Shown one piece after another: positions 44,417 through 57,100 of a stretch of 64,000 nt of DNA; the first letter of the stretch is position 1; every line of letters begins with the position of its first letter. This stretch comes from Silene latifolia (lineage: Eukaryota; Streptophyta; Magnoliopsida; Caryophyllales; Caryophyllaceae), in the NCBI RefSeq assembly GCF_048544455.1, contig NC_133534.1:36332217-36396216 (forward strand), given 5' to 3'. Below the pieces are notes generated by a model. That model searched no databases and was not told the DNA's origin. It saw nothing but the letters and a program-made list of their open reading frames with translations. The position numbers were made by a program, and so were the translations under genes.

Positions 44417-44520
44417 TAGAAGAAGAAGAAGAAGAAGAAGAAGAAGAAGAAGAAGAAGAAGAAGAAGAAGAAGAAGAAGAAGAAGAAGAAGATGAGGATG
44501 AGGATGATGATGATGATGAG
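44417..44520. repeat. GAA/GATGAG microsatellite
   Basis: About 24 GAA triplets are followed by GATGAG/GATGAT units. The run lies immediately after an Asp/Glu-rich coding tail and probably expanded from it. Confidence 0.9.
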
Positions 44521-44677
44521 TAAGAGAAGGTATTGAAAGTATACATATCAAAATTTGGAAACAATTATTAGCGTTTTATTTTTTCTTTTATATCTGTTTA
44601 TTAGGTTTTATTTTTTTGTATCTTATAATAATTATCCTGTAATATTTGCTAACACTTTTTATTCAATTGTAGTACAC

Positions 44678-46305
44678 ATGGCTCGTGGAGGAGGTAGGCG
44701 GCGGGAGGCTATAGTGAGGGAGGTAGTAGCTCCCAGAGAGCGGGAGGAGGACGTTGACCGTTCTACTACGGAGGTGAGTGAGGAGGAGGAGGAGGTTTCT
44801 ATACCCCGATCAACTGACGGCAGGATGATCCTTGATCCGAATGGTCTTTGGTAATTTTTTATTCATTCTAGTTTGTAATTTTTTTATTTAGTAATAAATG
44901 ACTTTTTTTAGACATATGTTAATTATACATTATTTTTTTTCCTATATAATTATGTTTTTAACATGTTTGATTTCAGGTTTAGAAGTCAAACAGTTGTTCG
45001 TGGTGTGACTACTAGCACCCAAGAGAACATGACACACGGCGTTACTTGTTGGAGTAACGCTGCGATGAAGATAAGGAGATGTGGTTCAACAACTTAGGGT
45101 ATCTATTTATAAAATATATATTATTAAATATAATTTATTTATTCTAATTACCTTATTATTAATTTGTTTCTCATCCATGTGTTTACTTTTTGTAGCGTGT
45201 GTTCTATTGGCCAACCGACCTTGAGCGCCTAGTTTGGCAAAGGTATAATGACATTGGCAAGAAGAGGCTAAGGGACAACATGTATAAGGTGTCTAAGAGG
45301 AAGAAGGCGCCATCTTTCATGAAAGGTATTTAGTTTCTTTTAATACCCGTAATTAGTTAAAATTTATTACATATTTTGAAACTATATTAATTAATAATTG
45401 ATATTTTATTGATTATAGGTGCGTCATATGAGGAATATAAATGCGGAGCAGTCCCGAGTTCAAGGAAGCATCGGCCGGAACAAGATGAAGGGAAAGGAGG
45501 AGATAAGGACGCGGAAGTTGAGCCTACTCATTATGGAGGGTCTCAATCTTTTCATGATCGTGTGGTGTTAGATGTAAGTTATTTGTCTTAGCTTTTAATT
45601 TAATAGTCTTCTAATTTAGTCTTATTAATTATCATGTTTGAGTAACAATTTCCTTGTTTTTTTTCCCGGAAGACCAAGAAGAATAAGGGCAAGGTACCCA
45701 CGATTGTTGATCTCTTTGTTGACACTCACGCAAAGAAGACAAGCAAGGGCAAGTTGATCTTCGCGAAGGAAAAAGATCAACAGTTATATGTAAGTGTCAA
45801 AAAATAAAAATTTCTTAATGTGTTAAAGTATATGTTTTATCAATTTTTAGATAAGTAACCTCTAACCATTAATGTTTTATCAATTTTTTAAGAACAATTC
45901 CTTGTCCGTAGGAAGAACAACCCGGAAATTGATGACAATGAGCTATGGTTTGATCTTGTTGATGGGTTCCAACGAGGAGATGTGTATGGAGCCGGGTCGG
46001 CAAAGGAGATTTTCTACCCTCCTACAAGAAGAAGAGGGTCAATTTCCTCCCAACAACAACCTTATACCCCAAGTGTCGTAAAAGTGCTCCAAGCTCAATT
46101 AGCCGCCAAGGAGAGGCAGGATGCCGAGAGGGAGAGACGGGATGCCGAGAGAGATGAAGAAATTCGGAGGATGAAGGAGGAAATGGACCGGATGAACTCC
46201 TTCTTCGCCAATTGCAACACTGGGTGGCGCCCGCAACCAAAGGATCCTAGAGATCCTAATTATGGAGGTGGTAGTGGAGCGGGAGCAAGTTTCCCTGTTA
46301 TGTAG
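44678..46305 (+). pseudogene. Second CACTA gene, Ptta/En/Spm-type (transposase_24-like), six exons
   Basis: Exons read as 44678-44850, 44977-45098, 45196-45326, 45419-45573, 45673-45789 and 45912-46305, each bounded by GT and AG. The protein begins with an Arg/Glu-rich tail. It contains 'VFYWPTDLERLVWQRYNDIG' and 'APSFMKGASYEEYK', then a Lys-rich segment ('VPTIVDLFVDTHAKKTSKGK'), and ends in a charged coiled coil and a Gly-rich tail. This matches the plant En/Spm accessory transposase family, which binds subterminal repeats. One-base frame breaks near 45060 and 45930 interrupt it as written; they may be consensus errors. Confidence 0.72.
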
Positions 46306-46501
46306 TTTTTTAGAGAACATGTTATTCCCGGATAATGTTAGATGACCAAAACTCGTAGTTGTGTGTATGGAACATGATTTTCTTTATCAAGTTTGGTTGT
46401 GTTGGCTTCCCATGTGTTCTCTCTTTGGAAGTGTTGGTTTATTTGCAGGTTTTTACGTATTTGGCTAGGTCAAAAACGATTTTTAGGCTAAAAAAAATGT
46501 A

Positions 46502-46870
46502 AATTTGGCGACGGATACTGGGCAATTGGCGACGGAAAACCGTCGCTAAGCTTCTGATCATGAATTAATTTTAGGGTCATTGGCGACGGATACTGGGCAA
46601 TTGGCGACGGGAAACAGTCGCCAAAATGGCGACCAAAAACCGTCGCCAATATTGAATTTTTGGAAGTGACGTGGCTTGAACTATGGCGACCACTGACAGT
46701 CGCTAATGTGGCGACTAAAAACAGTCGCCAACTTTGGCGACGAGATTCTGTCGCCCGCTTTAAAAAAATTCCGTCGCCAAAATTGGCGACGAAGTCCTGT
46801 CGCCAAAAGCGACTAAACCTAGCTACGAAGTGCGGGCGACGGGCCTTAGTCGCTTTATTCTTAATGAGAT
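46502..46870 (+). repeat. CACTA right subterminal repeats, terminus decayed
   Basis: More than fifteen GGCGAC/GTCGCC words occur, including the repeated block GGCGACGGATACTGGGCAAT at about 46507 and 46580. The expected TTCTTGTAGTG end is not intact; the sequence stops resembling the element after CGCTTTATTCTT. Confidence 0.75.
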
Positions 46871-47332
46871 AGTAAAATTTGAAGAAAAGTTTTTATATTA
46901 AACACAAGCTTATAACCCACCTGACCATTTGACCCACCCGGCCACCGCGGCTATCCACGGCGCTCGACAACTCTATAAACCACCCGGTCACCCACTTCCC
47001 TTTCTGCACCACCGATCGAACAACCCCTCACCACAACTAATCCACACCACCACGTACCCTAGCCTCCACACGGCAACCCACGGTAGCATACGCCCTTTTG
47101 TCCAGCTCTGACGACCAACGCCACCAATCAAGCCTAAACAACCCAAAATCTTAAAGAAAACATTAATTCTGATTACTAATCCCCTATCTAATAAATGAAT
47201 AGGAATTCTCACATTTTTCTCTCCAAAAAACATCTTTTTAAATAAGGAAGATAACTACAATTATATGCATTCACTAAAAAAATACTAATAATTACAATTT
47301 ATTTCACTAAATTAATTATCTTTTAATTAAAA
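46871..47332. other. Intergenic, no recognisable feature
   Basis: C-rich then AT-rich sequence without a supported gene. It ends with TTA (47333-47335), the target duplication of the Harbinger element. Confidence 0.5.
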
Positions 47333-48020
47333 TTAGGGTGTGTTTGGTAAACAATAGATTGCTAAAAAAATAGCATATTTGGGGGCTTTAGCATATTTGA
47401 TTATCAATATGCTATTTGGGGTGTTTGGTAAACAACATATTAAAATAGTAGATTGGGGTCGAATCTACTATTTTACAATATGGTGCTCCCACCGGCATAT
47501 TCTATCAGCAGATTGGAAAAAAAAAAATATGTTCACCCTCTTACCCCTTAAAAAATATTAACCCTACTTTCATTCTAGAGTCTCCCATATATTCTCCTCT
47601 CTGAAAAAGGAAAAAGGTACGTTCTTTTTTTTTCTCTTGTTGTTTTCAATTCTTCTATGTACTGCTTTGGAATCCAACTGATTTATTCGTTTATGCTTTC
47701 AATTTTCTGAACTCGGAATTGTTTGTTAGATTAATTGGCTCTTTTTTCCCCTCTTGTTGCTTATACTACTATAAATTATGAATGATTTATCACAATTTAG
47801 AGTAAAGTATGTGATGGTAGATGTAGAATAGTTGATAGTTCCTATTCTAGACGCTACCGTGCATGATTAATTATATTAAGGAGGCGAAAAGCGATAAATG
47901 TATGGAAATATGAATTGAAGCAGAGTAATAGACCACCCATTATAATTGCACGAGAGTGGAAAATTGGGCATGCAAGTATGGACACAATATAATGCTGGAG
48001 TAAGTATAGGGGATTGATAT

Positions 48021-48128
48021 TGCCACAACCCTTTTTGTTAATGCCACACCAATAGAAGGCAAATTTAAGAGAATGTTACTATTCATCGTCTCACAAAAAC
48101 GAGTGGCATTAGTAATTTTGTTGTGGCA
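48021..48128. repeat. Small inverted repeat (possible MITE)
   Basis: TGCCACAACCCTTTTTGTTA at the left end pairs imperfectly with TAGTAATTTTGTTGTGGCA at the right end. No clear target duplication is seen. Confidence 0.35.
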
Positions 48129-48558
48129 TTATGTCTTCCCTAAGTATATTGAAGGTACACAAATCTTGTGCCACAATACAATGCAGGAGCTCCTCCGAGG
48201 GGTTATAAGGGAAACTTTTAACAGGGCTCATTCTTCATTAAGAAATCGTATTGAGAGGGCATTTGGAGTTCTCAAAGCGCGATGGAAAATCTTAGGAAAG
48301 ATGCCTCAATACTCCCTACAAGATCAAAATAGGATTATTTGTGGAGCTTTTACATTACATAATTATATAAGAAGAAACACAATTAGAGATGAAGCTTTTA
48401 GAATAATTGACGAACACCCAGATTTTATACCTCCAGGTGTATTGCAAGATGTGGCTAATCATTGCTTGCAACCTGCAACCAAGACTTCGGGAACTAAAGA
48501 AATGTCAACTGTTCGCGATAACATTACTTCTAGTTTGATGGCTAGTAGAAGAAATTGA
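48073..48558 (+). pseudogene. Harbinger-type nuclease (DDE_Tnp_4), C-terminal fragment
   Basis: The segment from about residue 47 reads 'NRAHSSLRNRIERAFGVLKA' followed by Arg-Trp. This is the conserved C-terminal block with the catalytic Glu of the DDE triad in 'IER.FG.LK.RW'. 'GAFTLHNYIRR' follows as usual. The two upstream catalytic Asp regions are absent, so this is a fragment. A small inverted repeat (48021-48128) overlaps its N-terminal part, which is probably not genuine transposase. Confidence 0.72.
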
Positions 48559-48580
48559 CGTCATTAAATTGTTTGTGTGA

Positions 48581-49730
48581 GGGTAAATTGATAACTTATA
48601 CCTAATATTACCCGACTTTTTAAATTTTATACCTAAGATAATTTTTTTCAAAACTTATACCAAATATCTTCATTTCTTCCAAACCTAATACCAAGTTGAA
48701 ATTCCGGCAAAAAAGATGATGAACTGACCATTTTACCCTTACCCTTTAACCCATTGACACTGATTTTGCCCACAACTATTTCCCAACCACATAAATCAAT
48801 CAACACCCACAACGTCCACCATGAACACACCCTTTCCGAGGTAGTCTCTGCCACACTGTCACCAACACCCTTCTTTTCACGGAAACGTCGACCTCAACAA
48901 CCCTAACCATACGCACTACAACCATCACCTTATCCCTCTCCGAAAACAGGACATCACAACTAGCTAACCTCACCGATCAGAACCCCAAATACACCACTCA
49001 ACAAGTCACAACCCTAAGAACCACCAAATCTACAATTTCCACAAAGCCAACTTGCTCCGGCAGCCTTAAATATTATTTCTTTACCCCGAAATGCAGAAAT
49101 GTGCACAATAAAGCATAAGAAAAGGCGGTGCGTGCTTGCGATTGGGCTCGGCGGCGACAATAGTAGAATGAAGAGAGAAAGGTGAAAATTAGTCAGAGGT
49201 GGTGGGGTTTTATTGTCTTAGTAGAGGCAGCAACGAATAGTGGTGGTGGATAAGGATGAGCGAGATTTGGGTCTGGGTATGAATGTGTGGTGGGTGGTAC
49301 TAGGTAGTTTGAGAAAATTAAAGTTGAGATGGTGACGGATGGGGGAGGTTGTCGGAGACATCTAACTCTAACTATCTGAGGTGGCCGATGATGTTGTCAT
49401 GTGTTGGTGGGTGAGTGACGTTAGTGGTGGGCGGTGGTGTTCGTGGGCAATGGTTGTGATTGTGATGAGAGTTGGTGGTAGGTGATGATTATTGGGTTGA
49501 GGTTAAGTAAACTTAGGTAAGGGTAAAATGGTCAAATAATAACTTACTTTATCATTTAAAAATGAATTTAACCGGAATTTTGTCATTTTTTTACCGGGGT
49601 TGAGATTTGGTATTAAGTTTATAAGAAACTGCGATGTTAGGCATAACCACATAAGTTTTGAAAAAAAATTATCTTTGGTATAAAATTTAAAAAGTCGGGT
49701 TATGTTTAGGTATAAGGTATCAATTTACCC
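48581..49730. mobile_element. Long-TIR foldback element, TSD TGTGTGA
   Basis: The left end GGGTAAATTGATAACTTATA and its inverted partner at 49704-49730 start inverted repeats of about 150 bp. These include ACCCGACTTTTTAAATTTTATACC and its complement, and ACCATTTTACCCTTACC further in. TGTGTGA flanks both ends (48574-48580, 49731-49737). There is no coding capacity; the interior is C-rich on the left and G-rich on the right, so much of the element could fold. A Mutator-like origin is possible, but the visible TSD is 7 bp rather than 9. Confidence 0.72.
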
Positions 49731-49962
49731 TGTGTGATGTATTTGGCAAATGTTAGTCAATAAATTATCCATGTCCTTATTTGTCATTTTACAAAGGATT
49801 GAGATAATCTGCTAGTTTGAATATGCTAATTACCAAACACCTTTAATAAAATCTGTTAATTGAATATGCTAGTCAATCTGTCAACCAATTCTGCTAATTA
49901 TAATCTGCTTTTACAATCTGCTTCTGCTAATATCAATTCGTTATTTACCAAACAGGGCCTTA

Positions 49963-51175
49963 ATCTTTTCATCAAATTATATTATTTTCACCTAACTTTA
50001 AACTATAATATCTTAACTAAAATATAAATAAAATTTATACAAAATTATAAATGGCTACTTTTATTGATAATATTATTTGAGAATGACTTGATACATACTA
50101 GTATACTACATATAAACCAAAATGGTAAATCATTATTATTACTTTCGTGACCAAAAAATTGAGAAAATTTAAAAAATTGAAATCATTAGCTTTGTGGATA
50201 AAAAAAAATTGATTAAAATACATTTCAGCACATTTACCCAATTCTCTTTATTAATTGTCAACAAAGCAAAATACAATAACGAGAAATATGGACAATTAAT
50301 GAAATATCATTCTTTTATAAGTGCTTTATTTATATACAAAAAACTATATATAACATGCATTTATCATTTTAGTCTAAACTAGTTTACTATTAACCAATTA
50401 AATATCATCCATAACTGAATAAATTGATTGATTTGAAAAATTGTGAGGTTACCAATGGAGTAATCAGGTTTAGCTCTTTCTTTTAGTTAAGGGTATGCGA
50501 ATTGGAACATTGTGCAAAAAATATTGTATTAGGAAAAGAAATATGTTGAGAAATTAACTACGATACTAAATAGTGGAAATTTAAAAAACATATGACAATA
50601 AAAAAAAATGCAATTTTACAGTAACAGGATGGCAAAAGAAATAAGAGTAACTAATGACGCCTTCAGTCTTAGTCTCCCATCGTAGATGGACAACAAATAA
50701 AATGAATTTATACAGCCGGTAGCACTGAAAACAGTACTAATACCACAGTCGAATATTAGTATACTCGTCAATCGTCATACTTGAATATCAATCAGCTTTA
50801 GGAAAAGAAAAACAATGTAGGGTTTATCGATTATGCTTTAAAGAAGAAATGAATTAAGATAAAATTCTGCAAGAAATTCTCTTCTTGTTTACCTGCCTTC
50901 TCGGCATGTCCAACAGGAATGTTCTGAAAGTAATTTTTATTCAAGTAAATCAATACTCGTACTATATTACAGCGAACAGCTATAAAATCTCAGGACCGAA
51001 ATAAGGCACATTTAGAAGTGTTGGTAAACTTTGTCATGAATATCCGAATTCCAAATTCTGGAATACTATTTGCCAGGGAAAATTGCTTCCCCCTCAAAAA
51101 ATGCAAGAAAGAAATTGCAGTGGCACTGAACAGAAGCAATGTGCTAAGAATTTGAAGCAGCAAATCATCAACCAA
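49963..51175. other. AT-rich intergenic sequence
   Basis: No gene or mobile element boundary is evident. The 3' flank of the isocitrate dehydrogenase gene lies at its right end. Confidence 0.5.
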
Positions 51176-54100
51176 TTAATCAAGGTTGGCTATAACAGCA
51201 TCAACAACCTCTTGAGTAGAGCTGTTACCACCAAGATCTTTTGTTCGGTATTTACCTTCTTCGATGACACGCTTCACAGATGTCTCCAACCGATCTGCAA
51301 ATGATGGGAACTGCAAATGCCTCAACATCATGGCTGATGAGAGGAGCACTGCCACTGGATTTGCCTCTTTCTCTATCACCAGTTCTTCCTTTCCAACGTT
51401 TCCTGCAGATGCACCTTGCTCGAATATAGCGTGATCTCCACCCACATTACCTGAACCAAAGTTTAAAAAAAAAAAAAAAGTCAACATATCATATTGGCCA
51501 GCCTCATCAGAGTCTTGTAATGAAACCATCTCATATGAGAATAAGTGCCTTTACTGCCTATGGGCCAACCGTCACGTGGTAAGAGCAATTATTTCGTGTT
51601 TACGTGGTAAAACGTCAGAAAACAATATTACCCAAATCCCAGGACACATGGTCCTGCCCAGGGTACGTTAGAGGGGGTCGGATATATCAAGAAGTAAAAA
51701 GCGGTGGAAAAAAATTACCGCCTGGCATGACGCCTGTCCCTCCAGCTATACCAGCAGCAACATTAGACACCAGATTACCATATAGGTTGGGAGTAACCTG
51801 TGGAACACAATCAATCGTCATCAGTAACTGTCCAAAACTCTCGATATCATTACCTCAAGACGTCACAACCTAACAAAAGTAATATACATCATCTAATATT
51901 TTTGTATGAGACCATAATATGCATACAAAGGGTTCACTTTGTGCTCTGTTCTTCAGTTCATATTATTAATGGTTATGACTCAGTTGTAACTCGTGTAAGA
52001 ATAAAACGGTCTCACGCAAAACTAGCTGAAGTAATAATTCAGGTGCAGGTCAGGTAGCTCTCTGCAATCCCAAAGAGCATAGAACAGTGTTAAGGGAAGT
52101 GAAAAACTTCATGCGTTATGATAAAAAAAAGCTTCCATACCAGTCAAGTTGTGACTTGGGAAATTACAAAAGTGCTGTCTGTAACATTTTCCCTGAGAAC
52201 AAGACAGGCTGCCTTAAGGAAGTTTTGACGATCAATGCCCAAGTACCAAAGAATAAACACAGTCTGTTCACTTTATGGGGGTGTTTGGTTGGAGGTTTAC
52301 AGGAAAGGGAATCCAAACCCTTCATTCCCTTTGTTGCTGTTTATTTTACAATTTTTCCTATTCCCATTCCCCTCTTCATTCCTTTCCAAACTCCATTCCC
52401 CCACCCCCCAAGGTAGGGGATTCCCTTTCCCTAAACCATCTCTACCCACTAGAGAGTACCACCAATCACCGGCATGTACCACCATGTCCAGCAGCTCCAC
52501 CCTATCCCACCACCACGGCCACGGTTTGCCGGCGCCTTCCACCTGTGAACTCACTGGCAACGCATCCACCGTCCACCCACTCGCCGGCAATGCGTTTTCC
52601 CTCGTTCACCCCAATAGTTTACACAATCAGGGGGAGGGAAGTTGACTAATGCCATGTGTTTTATATAAATTTTGGCTTCGAATTTGTGTCTTACGTGAAT
52701 ATTAGTGATTATTTTGTAGAAAATTTGGATAATATGGTGTTGATTTGCGAGTTTTGTTGATTTGATATGGTGTTTGGGGGGGCGGGGCAGCGGCAGTGGC
52801 GCAATTGGTGGTGGTAGCTGGTTGTGTGGGTAGATTTAATGGCGGGTGTGGTGCTTGGATAGTGGTGGTTGTGAGTGTTGGTAGGTATTTATGGTGGGTA
52901 TTGATTCCCGATTAAATTACAAACCAAACAAGTATCTTAATCAAACAAAAAATCCATCTCTCATTTCCTTTGCCCTTGTTTCCCTTTCTTCTTCCCTTTC
53001 CACATTCTAACCAAACGACCACTAAAATGTTAGGGCATGCAAAGATCACAAAGAAGGATATAGGTCAAAATGTCTAAGAGTATGTATAGTGGGCGCTCTT
53101 GAAGGTGCTCTCCAAGTGGTCCCCAATAATAGAGAGCAAAATTCAGTTTTTTTTCCCTTGGGTGCTTTCTTTTGCTCTCTTTGTGCTCTACATCCAAAAA
53201 AAGGGAAACGAGTTTTCTTTGTGCTCTTGGGCCATAACATGTGAGAATAATAGGGAAACTCTGTTTTTTTTTCTTTTATGTAAATGTAAATGTAAAAAAA
53301 AGTTGGGACCAAAACTGGAAATAGAGAGCATGTGGAAGAGTTTTGTTATTGGAAAATTCACATGTTACGCTTGTGGTTAGCCACTTTTCCCATGGAACCC
53401 AACTTTTAAATGCACAACATACCCCCGAGCTTCATATTTTTGCCTAATATGCCCAATGCTCTAACTTTCGTCAACTTTAGTGACACCGAAAAAGAAGATT
53501 AACCATTTTTTTTCCCATGGTAGACTTCTCCACTCTTGGCCCTTTTTTATCCACAAGCCCTCCGCCCACGAATGATTAGACCACCAGCCAAACCCATTGA
53601 CCATCTGACAACACTACTGATTACCCTACCTCACCCTACAAGCCTACACTCCAAACACTTTCCCCACCCCAATCACAAGCTCTACCGATTTCTCGATCCC
53701 CATCCACACAACCTCTATCTATCCCTCACCCCAAAAAGCCAACGGCCAACCTCTCTCATAAACCCCATAAAAAATGGTTTGTTATTGTAGGTGTATAATC
53801 AGTTTGCTCTCGAAAGAGAGAGTGTAAATGGAGTGCAATAAAGGTTCTATCCATCTTTTACCATTGTACATGCTCCAAGGAGTAGGGTGTAAAAGGAAAA
53901 TATAACAAGAGCAATCAAAAACAAACAATAAAGTAATATAACCAAAAAAAAAAGTTATAGCGAAGTGAAAAAAAAAAAGACTAAATTAGAATACAAACCA
54001 TCACATCAAACTGCTCAGGCTTTGCCACAAGCTGCATGCAGCAATTGTCGACAATAATCTCGTTGTATTCAATTCCAGGGTACTTAGTGGCAACCTCACG

Positions 54101-57100
54101 GCAAGATTCCAAGAAAAGACCATCTGCGAGCTTCATAATGTTGGCTTTGTGCACAGCAGTAACTTTCTTTCTGTTGTTGAGGTAAGCATATTCAAATGCA
54201 TACTTGGCGATACGTTCGGAACAGAACTTTGTTATCACCTAGTAAAAATAGCTTCAGGTTCTATTTTCCCAATAATTAATGTAAAACTGTAACTGCGAGG
54301 ATGTACCAAAAAGAAACCAGATACACAAACAAACACAAAAGAATGATCGCGCACACACACGCACACAAGTAGAACTATCATGATAGCATGCCGAATAAGG
54401 GAAATCAAAAGTTTGGAATGTCAACTCCAGAAGGTGGTGATATCACAAGCAAAGACTAGGTTTGAATTTTGAGCATGAAAAGACCATAATAAAAGTTGCA
54501 CGAGCAACCATAAACGAAGAGGGAGAGGCGTATGAAAACCTAAGTCTTTAAAATTGACGAATGTAATAGCTGTGCAGTGATAAGCAACTGACTAATAGGA
54601 CTACCTTGAACATTGTAAATCTCACATAAACAGGTAATCACTTGGTAGATAAGTAACTCACAAGAACCACATCTCCAGAAAATGTAATCAGTCGGTAAAT
54701 TTGCTTAAATCATTCAAACTAATGACTGGCAACTACAAAAGCCAAAGTAAAAAAACAACAGCTCCAAGCCATGAAACTCAATATCACAGACACCAATTGA
54801 AGGGATTGATTAAAAATGTCAGAAATCCCCAAGGTTAGGCCTTTAAAATATAAATAAAAGGTCCAAAGCAATTAGATCAACAGGTTCATTAACTCATGCA
54901 CTAATTAACACCAAGTAAATGCTCTATTTAACAATAATCTCACTCATACAAACTACTCTTTTGGCTTCCTCCAACCTCCTTTCCGACAAAAATCCAATTT
55001 TTGGTGGTGAGAGTGAGAGACTAAACTGATGTTTTTTTATTTCCAATCACAGCACACCGATGTCGCAACTTTTGTTTAAATTAGACACAATAACTATCAT
55101 TACCCTAGTGCATCAGAAGCTGCCCTTATGGTAAGAGGAGAACATATGTACACTGCGTTCAAAACACAGACTATACCGAATAAGAAATGATGAAATTTGC
55201 ATAATCTCAGAGACCGCCTAGTACATTAAAGTATAATAAGCTCAGTAAGTTTATTGAAATATTTTGCTTTATTGCATCAAAATCCCTATCCACATAATAA
55301 GGCCTATTAAGTCAACTGGAAATTAGACAATTAGAAAGCAGTACCTATATATTCATATACATGATCACATACCACAAAGTAGACCAAAATATCCATTTAG
55401 GGTTAGACTTTTTTTTCCCTTTTGTTTATTGACAAATCGAGTAAAATCAGACAAAGTAATACGATAACTAACAACACCGACTCACTGTGCCATAGAGACA
55501 CTGGAGACTTGAGGAAAGTGAAAGTCGATGACTATTACTCACTTGGTACTTAAATATCACAAACACAGATGAATACCTACCCTCTCCGCCATAATCAAGT
55601 AACGAAAACGCAGTAGCAACCTGTGTTAATCCGACTCGCCGACATGTGTCGGTGTCGGACACGTGTCGGCGTGTCCGACACGAAATTTCTGAATTACCCC
55701 GACACACCGACACGGTCAACGGCGTGTCTTGACCAACCGACACGGCACGACACGACACGTCAATTTTATAAGCAAAAAATATTATTAAAAAAAAACATAA
55801 AAAATGAGCACAAACAAAATAAATAGCATGAAAAGGTAAGGTTAGGTGGGCTAAAAGTATGAAATATATTTTTATTAGTTGTAAAAAAAGGTTATTAGTT
55901 GAACTTGTAATTTGTAATTCAGCATAGAATAACCAAAATAAATAACATGAGTAGATGTTTGGTGGATTAACACGTGTTGTGTAATTGGAAGAGACATTTA
56001 CTGCTTGTTGGCCACGTGTTCTTTAATAATGATAAAGGCAACTTTTTTGTTTTAACTACAAGTTAAAAACACATTTAAGTAGAAAGCCCAACATAATAAG
56101 GCCCACGCAAGAGCACTTCACCAGCAGAAACCCTACCAAAACACTAAAGCCGCCTCCATCCACCTTCAAGTGACTGAAATTGTCCACCGCTAAAATGGCC
56201 GGCTTAGCCGTGTATTGTAACAAGTCATCGGCAATGATAAGGTAAGCTAATTTCTTTTTATGAGTCTCCATCTTTCCAACAATTATCTGCTCGACTCTAG
56301 TAGCAGTGTCGGCATGTCACTGCCAGATCCGGCTGTGTCGGGTCGGGTCGACACGGGTACGGCCCCAAATCAGCCATGTCGAAGCAACAATGCCTCTCTT
56401 ATATCTTCTGCTGAACTGAAGTAGAAGTGTCGGCATGTCGCCAACCGTGTCAGTGTCGTTTCCGGCAAGGCCGTGTCGGACACGTGTCTCCTGTCGTGTC
56501 GGACGTCGTGTCGTGTCCGACACGCGACACGCCACCTGACAGCCGTGTCGGAGTAACACAGGTAGCAACATAATCCAATAACTATCATCAAGTTGCTTGG
56601 CCACAAAAAATGAAGCAACCAGCAACTAATATAATCACAATGATACATCAAGTAGGTCTCCAACCATCTTTATACATAGCAAAGGTTAAAAGGAAAAAGG
56701 CATTCTCATCTCCCAACTAAACAAGGTCTCTCGAGTGCATCACATCCCTGAAATGTCAATATATCAAATCCCCTTTTGCTTGAATGCCCCCCGCCCCCTA
56801 TATAACCTCAAGTTTTTCGTTTATTGTTTTCTTAAGCAAGATATTGTCAATAGCCAAGGAGGGGGGCTAGCAAGAGCTGCCGCTTATAATTTCAGCGTTT
56901 TTTTAATGTACTTACCCTCTCTTGCTCAATCTTGAGTACCTTCTTCCATTTCCAATGAAGCGCAAGACTCCCTATTCTTTACTTCTGAATTACGACGGAA
57001 TAAATCAAAATGACTCTCTAAAGTAGAAACACTTCTTTTAAGTACGAAAAGACGTCCTTCCCTTGACGCAATTTTCATTTTGGATCATCCATTAACAACT

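Larger units (their letters stand above)
20256..46870 (+). mobile_element. CACTA (En/Spm) transposon, interrupted by nested retrotransposons
   Basis: The left end is CACTACAAGAAAACA at 20256, the hallmark CACTA terminus. Dense GTCGCCAATTTGGCGAC-type subterminal repeats follow (to about 20500). The right end has the same subterminal repeats (46502-46860) but no intact TTCTTGTAGTG terminus; only a decayed TTTATTCTT-AATGAG remains. Two transposase genes (41113-44391 and 44678-46305) lie in plus orientation. Removing gypsy E at its GGTTA duplication leaves an element of about 7.1 kb, with E inserted some 30 bp upstream of the TNP2 ATG. Confidence 0.82.
47336..49959 (+). mobile_element. PIF/Harbinger-type element remnant, TSD TTA
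   Basis: The left end is GGGTGTGTTTGGTAAAC and the right end is the inverted TTTACCAAACAGGGCC, both typical of the superfamily. TTA flanks both sides (47333-47335, 49960-49962). It carries a C-terminal transposase fragment (48073-48558) and is interrupted by a long-TIR element at 48581-49730. Interior repeats of ATCTGCTAATT type lie near both ends. Confidence 0.78.

Noticed and set aside
44339-44564. Leu-rich and Ser-rich minus-strand ORFs
   Set aside because: They are shadows of the GAA microsatellite.
52087-52649. ORFs of 109-136 codons in IDH intron 2
   Set aside because: They are Pro/Ser/His-rich translations of C-rich MITE sequence inside an intron, with no homology that I recognise.
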